Source: Pradoshia sp. D12 (GTDB taxonomy: Bacteria; Bacillota; Bacilli; Bacillales; Pradoshiaceae). From it: DNA of 64,000 bases. The position numbers and the translations under genes were made by a program. The notes under the pieces were generated by a model that saw only the letters and a list, made by a program, of their open reading frames with translations, ran no database searches and was not told the DNA's origin. Below, piece after piece: positions 26,290 to 35,706 of the stretch. Where the stretch lies: NCBI RefSeq assembly GCF_008935075.1, contig NZ_CP044545.1:1949501-2013500 (forward strand), given 5' to 3'. How positions within the stretch are numbered: the first letter of the stretch is position 1; every line of letters begins with the position of its first letter.

Positions 26290-28581
26290 TCAGCCGATTT
26301 TAAGTGATACTTTTAGGGATTCAACAGGATTGCCAACTTCTAAATCAAAATTTCCCGGCTCTATGGTATACTGCCTTTGATTTCCGTAAATTTGCAATTC
26401 TTCTTTTCCAATATCAAAAGTTACTTCTTTTGTTTCCCCAGCTTTTATCCAAACCTTTTTAAATCCTTTTAATTCCCGTACTCTTCTTGTAATGCTGGAT
26501 TCTTTTCCCTTTAAATATAACTGAATAACATCATATCCATCACTGCCACCACTATTGGTAACATCTACTGAAAGATTAAATATTTGTCCAGCTGAAAGTT
26601 TATCTACTGAAATAGCCTGTTCCGAGCATTGTAGATTTTCATAAGTAAAGGTCGTATAAGATAGCCCAAATCCAAATGGGAAGAGACTGCTGCCTATCAT
26701 ATCAAAATAATCTTTTTTGTAATTCCCATCCTTGTGATTATAAAATACAGGAATCTGCATAGAAGACCTCGGGATGGAAACAGGCAATCTACCGCTTGGA
26801 TTGACGTGTCCAAACAATATTTCTGCAATTGCCTGTCCACCCATTTGCCCTGGGTACCATGCGCTTAAAATCGCTGGGGCGTTTGCAGCAATCCAAGGGA
26901 TCGCATGTGGGCGGCCCTGTATCAAAATCGTAATGGTTGGCGTACCTGTCTTCATGATTCGCTGCAATAATTGCAATTGATGACCGCCTAACTCTAAACT
27001 AGCTACGTCTACATTTTCGCCGCAATCCATTTCCTCTTCTCCTGTTATATTAACGACTGCGCCATTTAAATCGAACTGTGCCTTAAAATCCCTTGCGCTC
27101 GACCCACCTAGTACCACAATAGCTACATCCGAGCTTTCAGCAAGACTGACGGCTTTCTCGATTCCTTCCGTAGACCGTGAGCGAATGCCACATCCTTTTT
27201 CATATACAACTTCTGTCCCCCCTGCAAGCTTTTCGATTCCCTTAAGAACCGTAATAACATGATCTTCTTGTTGGAACGGCGTGTAATCACCCAATTGATT
27301 GTAGATTGAATTGGCATTGGGCCCAATTACCGCTATTTTTTTTAAGTTATTCTTTAGCGGGAGAATTCCCTCATTTTTTAATAAAACAATCGACTGCCTT
27401 GCTGATTCTAAATTAATTTCCTCTTTTTGTGCAGTAATTCCAGCCCACTTGGTTACAACATAAGGATTTTCGAATAATCCCATTTTAAATTTCAATGTAA
27501 GAACTCTTCTAACGGCTTTATTAAGTTGTTCTTCACTAACAAGACCATCTTCAATAACCTTTTCTAAGGTGGTATATACATTATCCCAAAGGCTTATATC
27601 TATTCCGCTTTCAAGAGCCAGCGCAGCCGCCTTTTCTCTGCTTTGGGTCAAGTTGACCAAATTGTCTAGAGCGCAGCCATCTGCCATAACAGCACCGTTA
27701 AAGCCAAATTCCTCTCGTAAGATTTCATTGAGTAGATAGCCATTTGCATGGCATGGAATCCCATCGATTTCATTATATGCGGCCATACAAGCAAGTGCCC
27801 CGGAGTGTATAGCCGCAATCATTGGAGGCAGATGGATCTCCCTTAATTCTCGTTCACCTATAGATGCAGGTGCAGCATTATGGCCACCTGTTCCATTGCC
27901 CTGAGCTGCAAAGTGTTTTAATACCGCCACAAGTTTTCCAGCTTGAATAGTTTCACCATTATCTCCCTGCATTCCTTTTACCACTGCTTCTGTTAACCTT
28001 GAAGCTAAGTACGGATCTTCACTGAAGCATTCTTCTGAACGTCCCCATCTGGGATCCCGCAAAATATCGAGTGTTGATACAAGCGCCATATGAGCCCCTT
28101 TTGCCCGAACTTCCTCTGCTACAGCCGCCATCAAATCTTCGTGTAGATCCGGATTCCATGTCGCTCCTACACCTAAATTAACAGGAGTAATCATACTGTC
28201 GAGCCCTTGATGACCATGTGAGCACTCCTCTGATAGCAGAACTGGAATACCTAGCCGTGTGTTTTCTTTAATATATTGCTGTATCATATTCGCAACTTCA
28301 GCACTTTCACTTTTGGGAATTCCATTTTCATAATGAATGCCTGACCATGGATCGGATCGAAACAAACCGTAAATAACTCCGATTCCATCCCCAAATCGCA
28401 CGTGGTTTATAAACTTTTCTGTTAATTCGTACCCTGATTCTGTTTTTCGGTAGGCTTCCCAACCATACATCTTTTGGTTTACCTGACCTACCTTTTCCTT
28501 TAGTGTCATTTTTGAAAGTAATGATTCTACCCATATTGATATCATTTCTGTTTCGTTTACTGAATCCATCGCATTATCCAT
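26290..28581 (-). CDS. GH3 beta-glycosidase (BglX-type, cytoplasmic)
   Basis: 763 residues with the three usual parts. The (beta/alpha)8 domain has KGAHMALVSTLDILRDPRWGR, LKHFAAQG and the catalytic nucleophile Asp301 in GAVMADGCALDN. The alpha/beta sandwich (about 395-610) has GPNANSIYNQLGDYTP and VVLGGSSARDF. A fibronectin III-like domain closes the chain (SVDVTNSGGSDGYDVIQLY onward). There is no signal peptide, so it acts on imported sugars. Family members cleave beta-linked glucose, xylose or GlcNAc; the exact sugar cannot be read. GAGGAGGTG precedes the ATG. It lies 95 bp after a GH38 gene in the same direction and probably shares its transcript. Confidence 0.9.
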   Translation of the reverse strand: MDNAMDSVNETEMISIWVESLLSKMTLKEKVGQVNQKMYGWEAYRKTESGYELTEKFINHVRFGDGIGVIYGLFRSDPWSGIHYENGIPKSESAEVANMIQQYIKENTRLGIPVLLSEECSHGHQGLDSMITPVNLGVGATWNPDLHEDLMAAVAEEVRAKGAHMALVSTLDILRDPRWGRSEECFSEDPYLASRLTEAVVKGMQGDNGETIQAGKLVAVLKHFAAQGNGTGGHNAAPASIGERELREIHLPPMIAAIHSGALACMAAYNEIDGIPCHANGYLLNEILREEFGFNGAVMADGCALDNLVNLTQSREKAAALALESGIDISLWDNVYTTLEKVIEDGLVSEEQLNKAVRRVLTLKFKMGLFENPYVVTKWAGITAQKEEINLESARQSIVLLKNEGILPLKNNLKKIAVIGPNANSIYNQLGDYTPFQQEDHVITVLKGIEKLAGGTEVVYEKGCGIRSRSTEGIEKAVSLAESSDVAIVVLGGSSARDFKAQFDLNGAVVNITGEEEMDCGENVDVASLELGGHQLQLLQRIMKTGTPTITILIQGRPHAIPWIAANAPAILSAWYPGQMGGQAIAEILFGHVNPSGRLPVSIPRSSMQIPVFYNHKDGNYKKDYFDMIGSSLFPFGFGLSYTTFTYENLQCSEQAISVDKLSAGQIFNLSVDVTNSGGSDGYDVIQLYLKGKESSITRRVRELKGFKKVWIKAGETKEVTFDIGKEELQIYGNQRQYTIEPGNFDLEVGNPVESLKVSLKIG

Positions 28582-28675
28582 CTTTCACCACCTCCTCTAC
28601 CCTCATTGCTTGGATTTATATATGCTATACTGCTTAAGATATTTTGCAGGCGATACAAGATGAAAATCTAAGTGA

Positions 28676-31600
28676 TTAGAATGTGACTAAAATCGTTTTT
28701 ACTTCAAACGGCTTAAGATAGGAGGATAATTTATTTTTTTGAACCGGAACAGCGTCTTGTTTTTCCTCCAATAAGTTCGTTTCATCAGCAGAAAAAACCG
28801 ACTTTACAAATGTTACTTGTACTTCTTCCCTGCCGCCGCTTGATTCGTACATTCTTAAAATGATCCCCTTACCATCTTCAGAGGGTTTCAATGTATCTAG
28901 AATAGCGTGTTTGCTCTTCAAATCGATAAAAGAATGTGAGTTTGGAAGATTTCCACTATGAGAGGAGGCGTTTACACAAACGATAGGGTGATTCAATTCA
29001 TAACCTCTCTTAACTACTTCCGCTTCTCTCCAATCCCCTTCATGTGGAAGCAGCGAGTAGGTAAATTCGTGATTACCTAAGTCAGCTGTTGGATCTGGCC
29101 ATTTAGAAGCTCGAAGTAAAGATAGACGAAGGGTATTATGTTTTACGTCATATCCATACTTGCAGTCATTGAGCAGGCTGACACCATACCCCGCTTCAGA
29201 AAGATCCGCAAAACGATGACCGCACACTTCAAACTGTGCTCTCTCCCAACTTGTATTCGTGTGATTTGCTCTCTCCACTGATCCAAATGGAATTTCATAT
29301 GTGGCTTTTTGACAAAGGATATCAACAGGAAAGGCTACTTTTAATAATTTGTGTTGCTCCTGCCAGTTCACTTTTGTATGAAAATCAATTCGACTACTAT
29401 GATGGTAAAGAATCATTTCTTGTTCAATAATGGAATTTGACAACTGCCATTTAAAACGAATGGAATCCTGTGTCTCGCCTTTTTGAATATCTTTACCTAG
29501 CAAAACTATTGAATCAGCAGGCTGGTCATTAAATTTTGGATCAATATCCCAGGCATCCCACACGATTGGCCGGTCATGAAACAACTGAAATTGGTTGGCT
29601 AGTGCACAAGGTGCTAAAACCTCACGTTGTGCCTTTTTGTCATACAAGCGGAGCATTTCCCCTTTTTCATTCCATTCCACTAAATAATATTCAGTTTCCC
29701 ATCGGCTACCTACTTCCTCATTCACTTTTATACTTGGATTATCATAATCCTTTAACCAGATAGTCTTGTAGCCAAGTTGAGGAATGTCAGATACATAAAT
29801 AGATAATTCCAGTTGGCCATTTTTCAGCTGGCGGATGTCTGACGGCAAAAAGTCACCATCCTTATTAAGCGCTTTCTTACCTGCCAATTCAAATCCCCCG
29901 ATAATTCTTACCGTTTCTGACCTCGCCCATGACAAACTGTTAAATAGAAGGAATGGGGTTCCTTCACCCAGCGTATTTATTTGCTTTTCTAATACTACAA
30001 GAGCATTATTTTTAACATGCTCACCGGCAGTAAAAATTTCCTTGTAATCAGCTTCTGACTTTTCATACACCTCAGGAATTGATGAACCCGGAATAATATC
30101 GTGAAATTGGTTAAGAAGAAGTGATTTCCACCCTTTTTCCAATGACGGAGCAGTACCAACGTTTGCAAAGTAAGCTGCCATAGTACTCCAAAATTCTGCT
30201 TCTCGAAAAAGAACCTCAGCCTTACGATTCCATTTCTTATTCCGGGCATGTGTTGTGTATGTCCCTCGGTGAAGCTCTAAATACATATCTCCAACCCATG
30301 TCGGCAAATTGGGATCTTCTTGTTGAATACCATCAAAGAATTCGTGTGCTGTACTATTCACCACTGCTGGAAGTCCGGGAAGGGAGGTAGAGCGGTTTAT
30401 ATAATCAATCATTTCTTGTGTAACACCTCCACCTCCATCCCCGTGACCATAGAGAAGCATTTGTTTTGGATATAGTTGCTTTTGTTTATAGCTCCTCCAG
30501 TGATTATCAATTTCTTTTGGATGGGTATATTCATTCAAACCATGATTTAAATAGGAAAGAATTCTTGTTCCATCAATTCCCTCCCAATGAAATAAATCAT
30601 ATGGGAATGGATTAGTATCATTCCAGTTCATTTTGGTTGTCATAAAGTACTCTAATCCTGCTTTCTTTAACAATTGAGGTAGAGAGGCGCAATATCCAAA
30701 TGTATCTGGAAGCCACTCAATTCTTGGCTGTTGACCGAATTCATCTTTATAGAACTTCATTCCATATAAGAGTTGACGCACCAATGATTCGCCAGAAGGT
30801 ATATTTAAATCAGGCTCTACCCACATACCACCGACAATTTCCCAGCGGCCATCGGAGATATGCTTTTTAACCCTCTGATAGATGTCAGGATAATATTCTT
30901 TTACAAATGCGTATGCTTGAGGTTGACTTTGAGCATAGGTAAAGTTCGGATTCTCATCTAGTAAAGTACTCATCGTCGAAAAAGTACGACTGCACTTTCG
31001 GACAGCCTCCTTCATCGGCCATAACCAAGCTAAATCAATATGGGATTGACCGACCATTAACATCTGTCCCGGTATGCTACCAGGTAAATGTGCCAGATGT
31101 TTAATTAGCTTTTCTTCTATTTCTTTTATCCGTAAACTTTCACGTAAAGATTCAGGTTTTTCAAAAAGAACTTGATACTGAACTTCATTTAGAGCTTCGA
31201 AGATTTTTCCTCTTATTAAATCATCTTCAGGGAGCAATTTTGCAGTCTCAAAGTAACATGTAACAGTTGTTAAAAGACTTTTTATTGCTGGATTCGGCAA
31301 TTCCAAGCACCCATTTATCAGATAAAGAGAAGGCGGGTCATATTCCGCAGGTTCATTTTGATGATTTAATTCATCTACTGCCTGAGGAACAGGATTAAAT
31401 AATTCTATTTTGATATTAATTTTTTCTTTTCCCCTTGCTTTATCATTAAATGGCACATAATTTCTGTTTCGATCAATCCCTTGATAGGGCAAGCCATCGA
31501 TCGAAACCAAACCCTCATGATGAGTTGGTCGTCCCTTTGCCCCAACTAGAAAATTTAATCCAAATTGTTGCTTTCTCCATTTTTCTGGTATGTATACATC

Positions 31601-31795
31601 TTTTTCAAGAAACATAGTTGTACCTGAATTGATTAACCAATCACCATTATTAACTAAAGGAGAACTTTCAGATTCTAATACATACTTAATAGGTTCCTCA
31701 TATATCGCACGTTTCGTACGCCAATCGGAAATGGGTATAGCTTCTAGAAGTTGGTGATCTGCTAGATAACGAATGAATCGTTCTATTCTTTCCAT
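28676..31795 (-). CDS. GH38 alpha-mannosidase (paralogue 1)
   Basis: Hydrolyses terminal alpha-linked mannose. 1039 residues, cytoplasmic (no signal). The zinc-binding start of the catalytic domain is MLMVGQSHIDLAWLWPMKE and the nucleophile Asp lies in WLPDTFGYCASLPQLL. Further family sequence includes YGHGDGGGGVTQEMIDY and LLLNQFHDIIPGSSIPEVYE. A beta-rich C-terminal half ends KPFEVKTILVTF. The N-terminal 250 residues form the accessory domain seen in the larger bacterial/ManA-type enzymes. The ATG at 31795 (MERIERFIRYLAD) is preceded by GGAGGG; the frame runs 24 codons further up without support. It is followed by the GH3 gene. Confidence 0.94.
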   Translation of the reverse strand: MERIERFIRYLADHQLLEAIPISDWRTKRAIYEEPIKYVLESESSPLVNNGDWLINSGTTMFLEKDVYIPEKWRKQQFGLNFLVGAKGRPTHHEGLVSIDGLPYQGIDRNRNYVPFNDKARGKEKINIKIELFNPVPQAVDELNHQNEPAEYDPPSLYLINGCLELPNPAIKSLLTTVTCYFETAKLLPEDDLIRGKIFEALNEVQYQVLFEKPESLRESLRIKEIEEKLIKHLAHLPGSIPGQMLMVGQSHIDLAWLWPMKEAVRKCSRTFSTMSTLLDENPNFTYAQSQPQAYAFVKEYYPDIYQRVKKHISDGRWEIVGGMWVEPDLNIPSGESLVRQLLYGMKFYKDEFGQQPRIEWLPDTFGYCASLPQLLKKAGLEYFMTTKMNWNDTNPFPYDLFHWEGIDGTRILSYLNHGLNEYTHPKEIDNHWRSYKQKQLYPKQMLLYGHGDGGGGVTQEMIDYINRSTSLPGLPAVVNSTAHEFFDGIQQEDPNLPTWVGDMYLELHRGTYTTHARNKKWNRKAEVLFREAEFWSTMAAYFANVGTAPSLEKGWKSLLLNQFHDIIPGSSIPEVYEKSEADYKEIFTAGEHVKNNALVVLEKQINTLGEGTPFLLFNSLSWARSETVRIIGGFELAGKKALNKDGDFLPSDIRQLKNGQLELSIYVSDIPQLGYKTIWLKDYDNPSIKVNEEVGSRWETEYYLVEWNEKGEMLRLYDKKAQREVLAPCALANQFQLFHDRPIVWDAWDIDPKFNDQPADSIVLLGKDIQKGETQDSIRFKWQLSNSIIEQEMILYHHSSRIDFHTKVNWQEQHKLLKVAFPVDILCQKATYEIPFGSVERANHTNTSWERAQFEVCGHRFADLSEAGYGVSLLNDCKYGYDVKHNTLRLSLLRASKWPDPTADLGNHEFTYSLLPHEGDWREAEVVKRGYELNHPIVCVNASSHSGNLPNSHSFIDLKSKHAILDTLKPSEDGKGIILRMYESSGGREEVQVTFVKSVFSADETNLLEEKQDAVPVQKNKLSSYLKPFEVKTILVTF

Positions 31796-32186
31796 TACAT
31801 ATCCCTCCAGGTACCTATTGAACAAATTAATAGACAAATTGTATGGCAGATGATAGGTCAGTATCATACTTTTCCATCAGGCACCAACAACTCAAATTAC
31901 AAAAATCAGGCATTCTAAAAAACCTAGTGCTTTATCTTTTATCAGAAACTCTTCTAAATAAATTCTCCTTACCGTGTATCCAGATTTATCCTGTCGATGA
32001 ATCAGGCTATGAGAGTTCATGGACATTTATTCAAACAATTATCTTAATCTTCATCTTTCTAAATAGGATGTACTGGTATAAATATGTAATCATTTTCATA
32101 ATTTTAGCAATAATAAATGCCCCTTCCTATTGGGGAAAATATAGATTCATTGGATAAAATAAAGAATACTCAAATAGAAGATGCAA
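31796..32186. other. Intergenic region without a supported gene
   Basis: AT-rich leader of the GH38-GH3 operon. An open frame of 104 codons on the plus strand (31843-32157) contains two hydrophobic stretches but no ribosome binding site and overlaps the leader, so I do not call it a gene. Confidence 0.4.
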
Positions 32187-32190
32187 TAAA

Positions 32191-32215
32191 AAAACGTATC
32201 AATTTGATACGTTTT
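32191..32215. terminator. Terminator of the two-component system genes
   Basis: Perfect AAAACGTATCAA / TTGATACGTTTT stem (32191-32202, 32204-32215), with T/A runs on both sides, so it can act in both directions. Confidence 0.8.
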
Positions 32216-32283
32216 TACTGGTAAATTCATGTGATATGAAAGTGGCCTAGCGATTTATCTTCAATTCCCTTCCACCAGATTAT

Positions 32284-33789
32284 TCAAATCTTTCTCCATT
32301 CACTAGGTGTTGTCCCTATATTTTTCTTAAATTGTTTATAAAAGTAGGTTGTATCAGAATATCCTACTTTTTTGCCGATTTCCCCAGCGCGATAATGAGT
32401 TGTTTTTAATAATTCCTTAGCTTTTTCTAATCGATATCGATTCAGGTATTCAGAAAACACCAAGCCAACTTCTTTTTGGAATAATTGGCCTAAATAAATG
32501 GCGTTTATATGAAACTGCTGTCCAAGTGTTTTTAATGACAGACCTTCATGATAATGTGAATGAATATACTGAAGCACATTTTGCACAATCGGACTTCGAC
32601 TATGAGTATGTTGATGAATGGCTTGGAGTAAATCATGACAGTACTCTTTTAGGATGGTTGTCATATGACTGATTTCAGTACTATAGACAATCCTTTCAAC
32701 AGCTGCAGTATATTGAGAAAAATCATCGTGCTGTATGGAATAGTGGATATAGCAGATTAAATCAAATGTATATTTTTTCACTACTTGAGGAGAGATTAAA
32801 TTTGACTGCTGTGTCAAATTTTCAAAGAAATGATCAATCTCCAATAAGAATACGTCTTCCCCATTCATTAGTTTTTTCACGATATTTTCTTTAATTTCTT
32901 TTTGTCTCTTTATTTCTTCCTGCCGATCCATTGCATTTTTATTGGAAATAAGAACATTGGGTTCGAAATTTAACTGCAGCAAACTATTTTCCCTTGCATT
33001 CGCAAAACTGTCCTCAAATCCATCAAGCGTATTGACTACCTTTCCCATAGATAAATAAAATAGTCCGGTCCCTAACTGTTCTTTATGTAAATGTTCGACT
33101 AGATTTTGATTTTGTCTCAATATATCCTCTTCATCATAACCTCCATAGATGATTACGATTTCCTGGAAAGGGCTAAAGAGACAAAGTGCTGAATAATTTT
33201 CCTCAATAAAGCTACGAACTTTGTTTAGTATCTCTCCATCTTGGTAATTCTCAATATTTAATATAGAAACATTATAAAGCTTTTCATTAAACTCAATACT
33301 GTATAATAACAACCTTTCATGAAAATCGTGCTGATCTATTTCACCAGTTAAATAGTTCCATAACGTATTATCCAACAGAGTTGTCTCATCATGCTGCTGC
33401 CTGGTGTTTACGATCGAATTTAACTTTCGGCCTGTATTTTGGATAGTTGTTAATAATTCTTCTTCATCTACTGGTTTTAGCAAATAATTCTCAATGCCTA
33501 ACAATAATCCTTGTTTTATATACTCAAACTCTTGATAACCTGTTAAAACAATACTCTTAATCTCAGGCTTTATTTTATTCACTTCCTCAACTAAATCCAA
33601 GCCAGACATTTCGCCCATTAAAATGTCCGTGATAAGAATGTCAATTGGATGATTAATTAAATAAGCAAGAGCATCCTCCCCGCTTTCGGCAGTATAGGCA
33701 ATTTCAAATCCATAATCCTCCCAATCTATTATGGCCTTTAGTCCTTTTGTGATAATCGGTTCATCATCTGCTAATAGTATCTTATACAT
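32284..33789 (-). CDS. YesN-type response regulator (receiver plus AraC-type HTH)
   Basis: 501 residues. The N-terminal receiver domain begins MYKILLADDEPIITKGL, with phosphoacceptor Asp55 in DILITDILMGEMSGLDL and the conserved Lys in NYLLKPVDEEEL. A roughly 260-residue linker follows. The C-terminal AraC/XylS double HTH (about 400-501) is SLKTLGQQFHINAIYLGQLFQKE and AGEIGKKVGYSDTTYFYKQFKK. It overlaps the sensor kinase gene by 8 bp. Family members switch on neighbouring ABC importer and glycosidase genes in response to extracellular sugars, so it most likely controls this glycan locus. Confidence 0.93.
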   Translation of the reverse strand: MYKILLADDEPIITKGLKAIIDWEDYGFEIAYTAESGEDALAYLINHPIDILITDILMGEMSGLDLVEEVNKIKPEIKSIVLTGYQEFEYIKQGLLLGIENYLLKPVDEEELLTTIQNTGRKLNSIVNTRQQHDETTLLDNTLWNYLTGEIDQHDFHERLLLYSIEFNEKLYNVSILNIENYQDGEILNKVRSFIEENYSALCLFSPFQEIVIIYGGYDEEDILRQNQNLVEHLHKEQLGTGLFYLSMGKVVNTLDGFEDSFANARENSLLQLNFEPNVLISNKNAMDRQEEIKRQKEIKENIVKKLMNGEDVFLLEIDHFFENLTQQSNLISPQVVKKYTFDLICYIHYSIQHDDFSQYTAAVERIVYSTEISHMTTILKEYCHDLLQAIHQHTHSRSPIVQNVLQYIHSHYHEGLSLKTLGQQFHINAIYLGQLFQKEVGLVFSEYLNRYRLEKAKELLKTTHYRAGEIGKKVGYSDTTYFYKQFKKNIGTTPSEWRKI

Positions 33790-35572
33790 GTTTGATCTCC
33801 TGCACAGGAATAGACAACTTAACCGTTGTACCTTGATCTTTGATGCTGGTCAAGGAAATTCCAAACTGGTCCCCATATTTAAGCTTTAGACGTTGATGAA
33901 TATTTCTTAATCCGATTGATTTCACACCATCACCTTCTTCATGATTAATATGTTGAACAATGATGTCTAGTTTATCTTCAGACATTCCTTTGCCATTATC
34001 TTTCACGATGATATCTATTTTTTCACCTACTTGGTGGGCAAGGATTAATAATTCATTATTAAATTGATTTTTTTTGAAACCATGAGCAAAATAATTTTCA
34101 ATTATTGGCTGTAATATTAATTTTTGTACCATTGTTTGTTCCACTTCATTTGGAATGTTGATATCCACACTTAATTTATCTGGATATTTAAATTGCATCA
34201 ATTTCAAGTATTGATTAACATATCTGATTTCAGTGTAAAGCGGTACGGTATCTTTAGATTCCAAAGTATAACGAAAAAGCTTAGATAAATGAAAAATCAT
34301 TTTACTGGATGTTTTAGAACCCTCTACAACTGCAACCATTCGGATGGCCTCAAGTGTGTTAAATAGAAAATGCGGATCTATTTGTGCCTGAAGGGCTTTT
34401 AATTCGGCTTGCTGCTGCTTCATATTCAACAGGTAGGATTGTTCAATATACTTATTTAGCTCTGTTAACATCGAATTGATATTGATAGATATCTTCGATA
34501 ATTCATCTTCTTGCTTTGATATCGGAATTCGTGCATTCAAATCACCATTTTCTACCTTACGAACTATCTTTACGATGTTTTGAATTCGACGGGAATAATT
34601 CCTGGTAAAAGAAAAAGTTATTAAAATAGCAGCTAAAATAAGAAAGCAAATAACAACCCACATAGTCCCTCTAATGATCGTCAGCTTTTGCCATCCTTTA
34701 TCGGGAATAACACTTATGTAAGTAAATTCCCCCATATTAGCAATCGTGTTTATGTGATAGTTTTCTTGCTTCCACTCTATTTTCGTCTCATTTGTTTCTC
34801 GTTTCACTTCCCTAATCATATCAATCGGGATACCTTTATTAACCGAATAAGCAATTTCTCCATTTCTATCAATAAGAAAGAAAGATACTGGTGCTCCTTC
34901 TTGCTTTCTTAACATTTTGTCTAACCATTCTGTTGAGTAGTAAAATGATATTTCACCAATTTTTTTCAGTGTTACTGGGTTATTCAGTATGATTCTTTTT
35001 GTTATTGTGTTTCTTAACTTTCGTTCTTTTAGCAAACCATCCCTGTTTAAGTTAGGTATTCCCTGAGAAAGAGAAGGATCTGCATTTGTACCAAGGTCAA
35101 TTACGCTTTTATTCCAGCGGACATTATTATTGATTAATAAATATTCAATAGATTGATTCTCATATGAACGTAAACTAATGGCATTTAAATCACTATCCTG
35201 ACTAAAATAACCATTAAAATAGATATCAATATTATTAGGAGTAAAGGATTTACTTTTCGAAAATCTATCTAAATGGTACTCCAAGTATTTTCCATAACCA
35301 TTGTTGAGAGCGAAAGTTATATCATTGATCATTTCTCCATTTATATAAAGATCTCTTATAGCTCTATTAATATCTGCATCCTTGGATGAAAAATAATCTT
35401 CTACTCTTTCTAATGTCCGTGTATTAATATTAACTTCCTTTTGAATAATAATATCGGAATAATAATTTGAAACCGTAACAAATAAAATGATAACGGTTAC
35501 AACAATAGTGATAGAGGATATCAAAAACAGTCTATTAAATACATTTTGCGTAAAGCGTTCTTTAAATTTCAT
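33782..35572 (-). CDS. YesM-type sensor histidine kinase
   Basis: 596 residues. A membrane helix near residues 15-35 (FLISSITIVVTVIILFVTV), a roughly 250-residue extracellular Cache-like sensor, a second helix (WVVICFLILAAILITFSF), HAMP (ENGDLNARIPISKQEDE), a His-kinase domain with the phosphoacceptor His in LQAQIDPHFLFNTLEAIRMV, and an ATPase domain (KLILQPIIENYFAHG, IIVKDNGKGM, GLRNIHQRLKLKYG). This is the YesM/LytS class that pairs with YesN regulators. Start set at the ATG at 35572 (MKFKERFTQ), which has AAAGGA upstream; the frame extends 19 codons more. Likely senses a sugar or the loaded binding protein. Confidence 0.92.
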   Translation of the reverse strand: MKFKERFTQNVFNRLFLISSITIVVTVIILFVTVSNYYSDIIIQKEVNINTRTLERVEDYFSSKDADINRAIRDLYINGEMINDITFALNNGYGKYLEYHLDRFSKSKSFTPNNIDIYFNGYFSQDSDLNAISLRSYENQSIEYLLINNNVRWNKSVIDLGTNADPSLSQGIPNLNRDGLLKERKLRNTITKRIILNNPVTLKKIGEISFYYSTEWLDKMLRKQEGAPVSFFLIDRNGEIAYSVNKGIPIDMIREVKRETNETKIEWKQENYHINTIANMGEFTYISVIPDKGWQKLTIIRGTMWVVICFLILAAILITFSFTRNYSRRIQNIVKIVRKVENGDLNARIPISKQEDELSKISININSMLTELNKYIEQSYLLNMKQQQAELKALQAQIDPHFLFNTLEAIRMVAVVEGSKTSSKMIFHLSKLFRYTLESKDTVPLYTEIRYVNQYLKLMQFKYPDKLSVDINIPNEVEQTMVQKLILQPIIENYFAHGFKKNQFNNELLILAHQVGEKIDIIVKDNGKGMSEDKLDIIVQHINHEEGDGVKSIGLRNIHQRLKLKYGDQFGISLTSIKDQGTTVKLSIPVQEIKHV

Positions 35573-35666
35573 ATTAGAATCCTTTAGTATACAAATTGTA
35601 TATATGTTAATTATAACATCGAATAGCAATATTTAGGTTATTAGGTTAAAAAGGAGTATGGTAAAT

Positions 35667-35698
35667 AAAATCAAGCTGGAATGCACCAGCTTGATTTT
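35667..35698 (-). terminator. Terminator/attenuator after the binding-protein gene
   Basis: AAAATCAAGCTGG (35667-35679) and CCAGCTTGATTTT (35686-35698): perfect 13-bp stem. It separates the transporter genes from the downstream kinase/regulator pair, so the pair is either transcribed separately or by partial read-through. Confidence 0.85.
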
Positions 35699-35706
35699 TA
35701 TGTTTA

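Noticed and set aside
31843-32157. 104-codon plus-strand open frame with hydrophobic stretches
   Set aside because: No ribosome binding site, begins inside the leader of the GH38 gene and matches no family I recognise.
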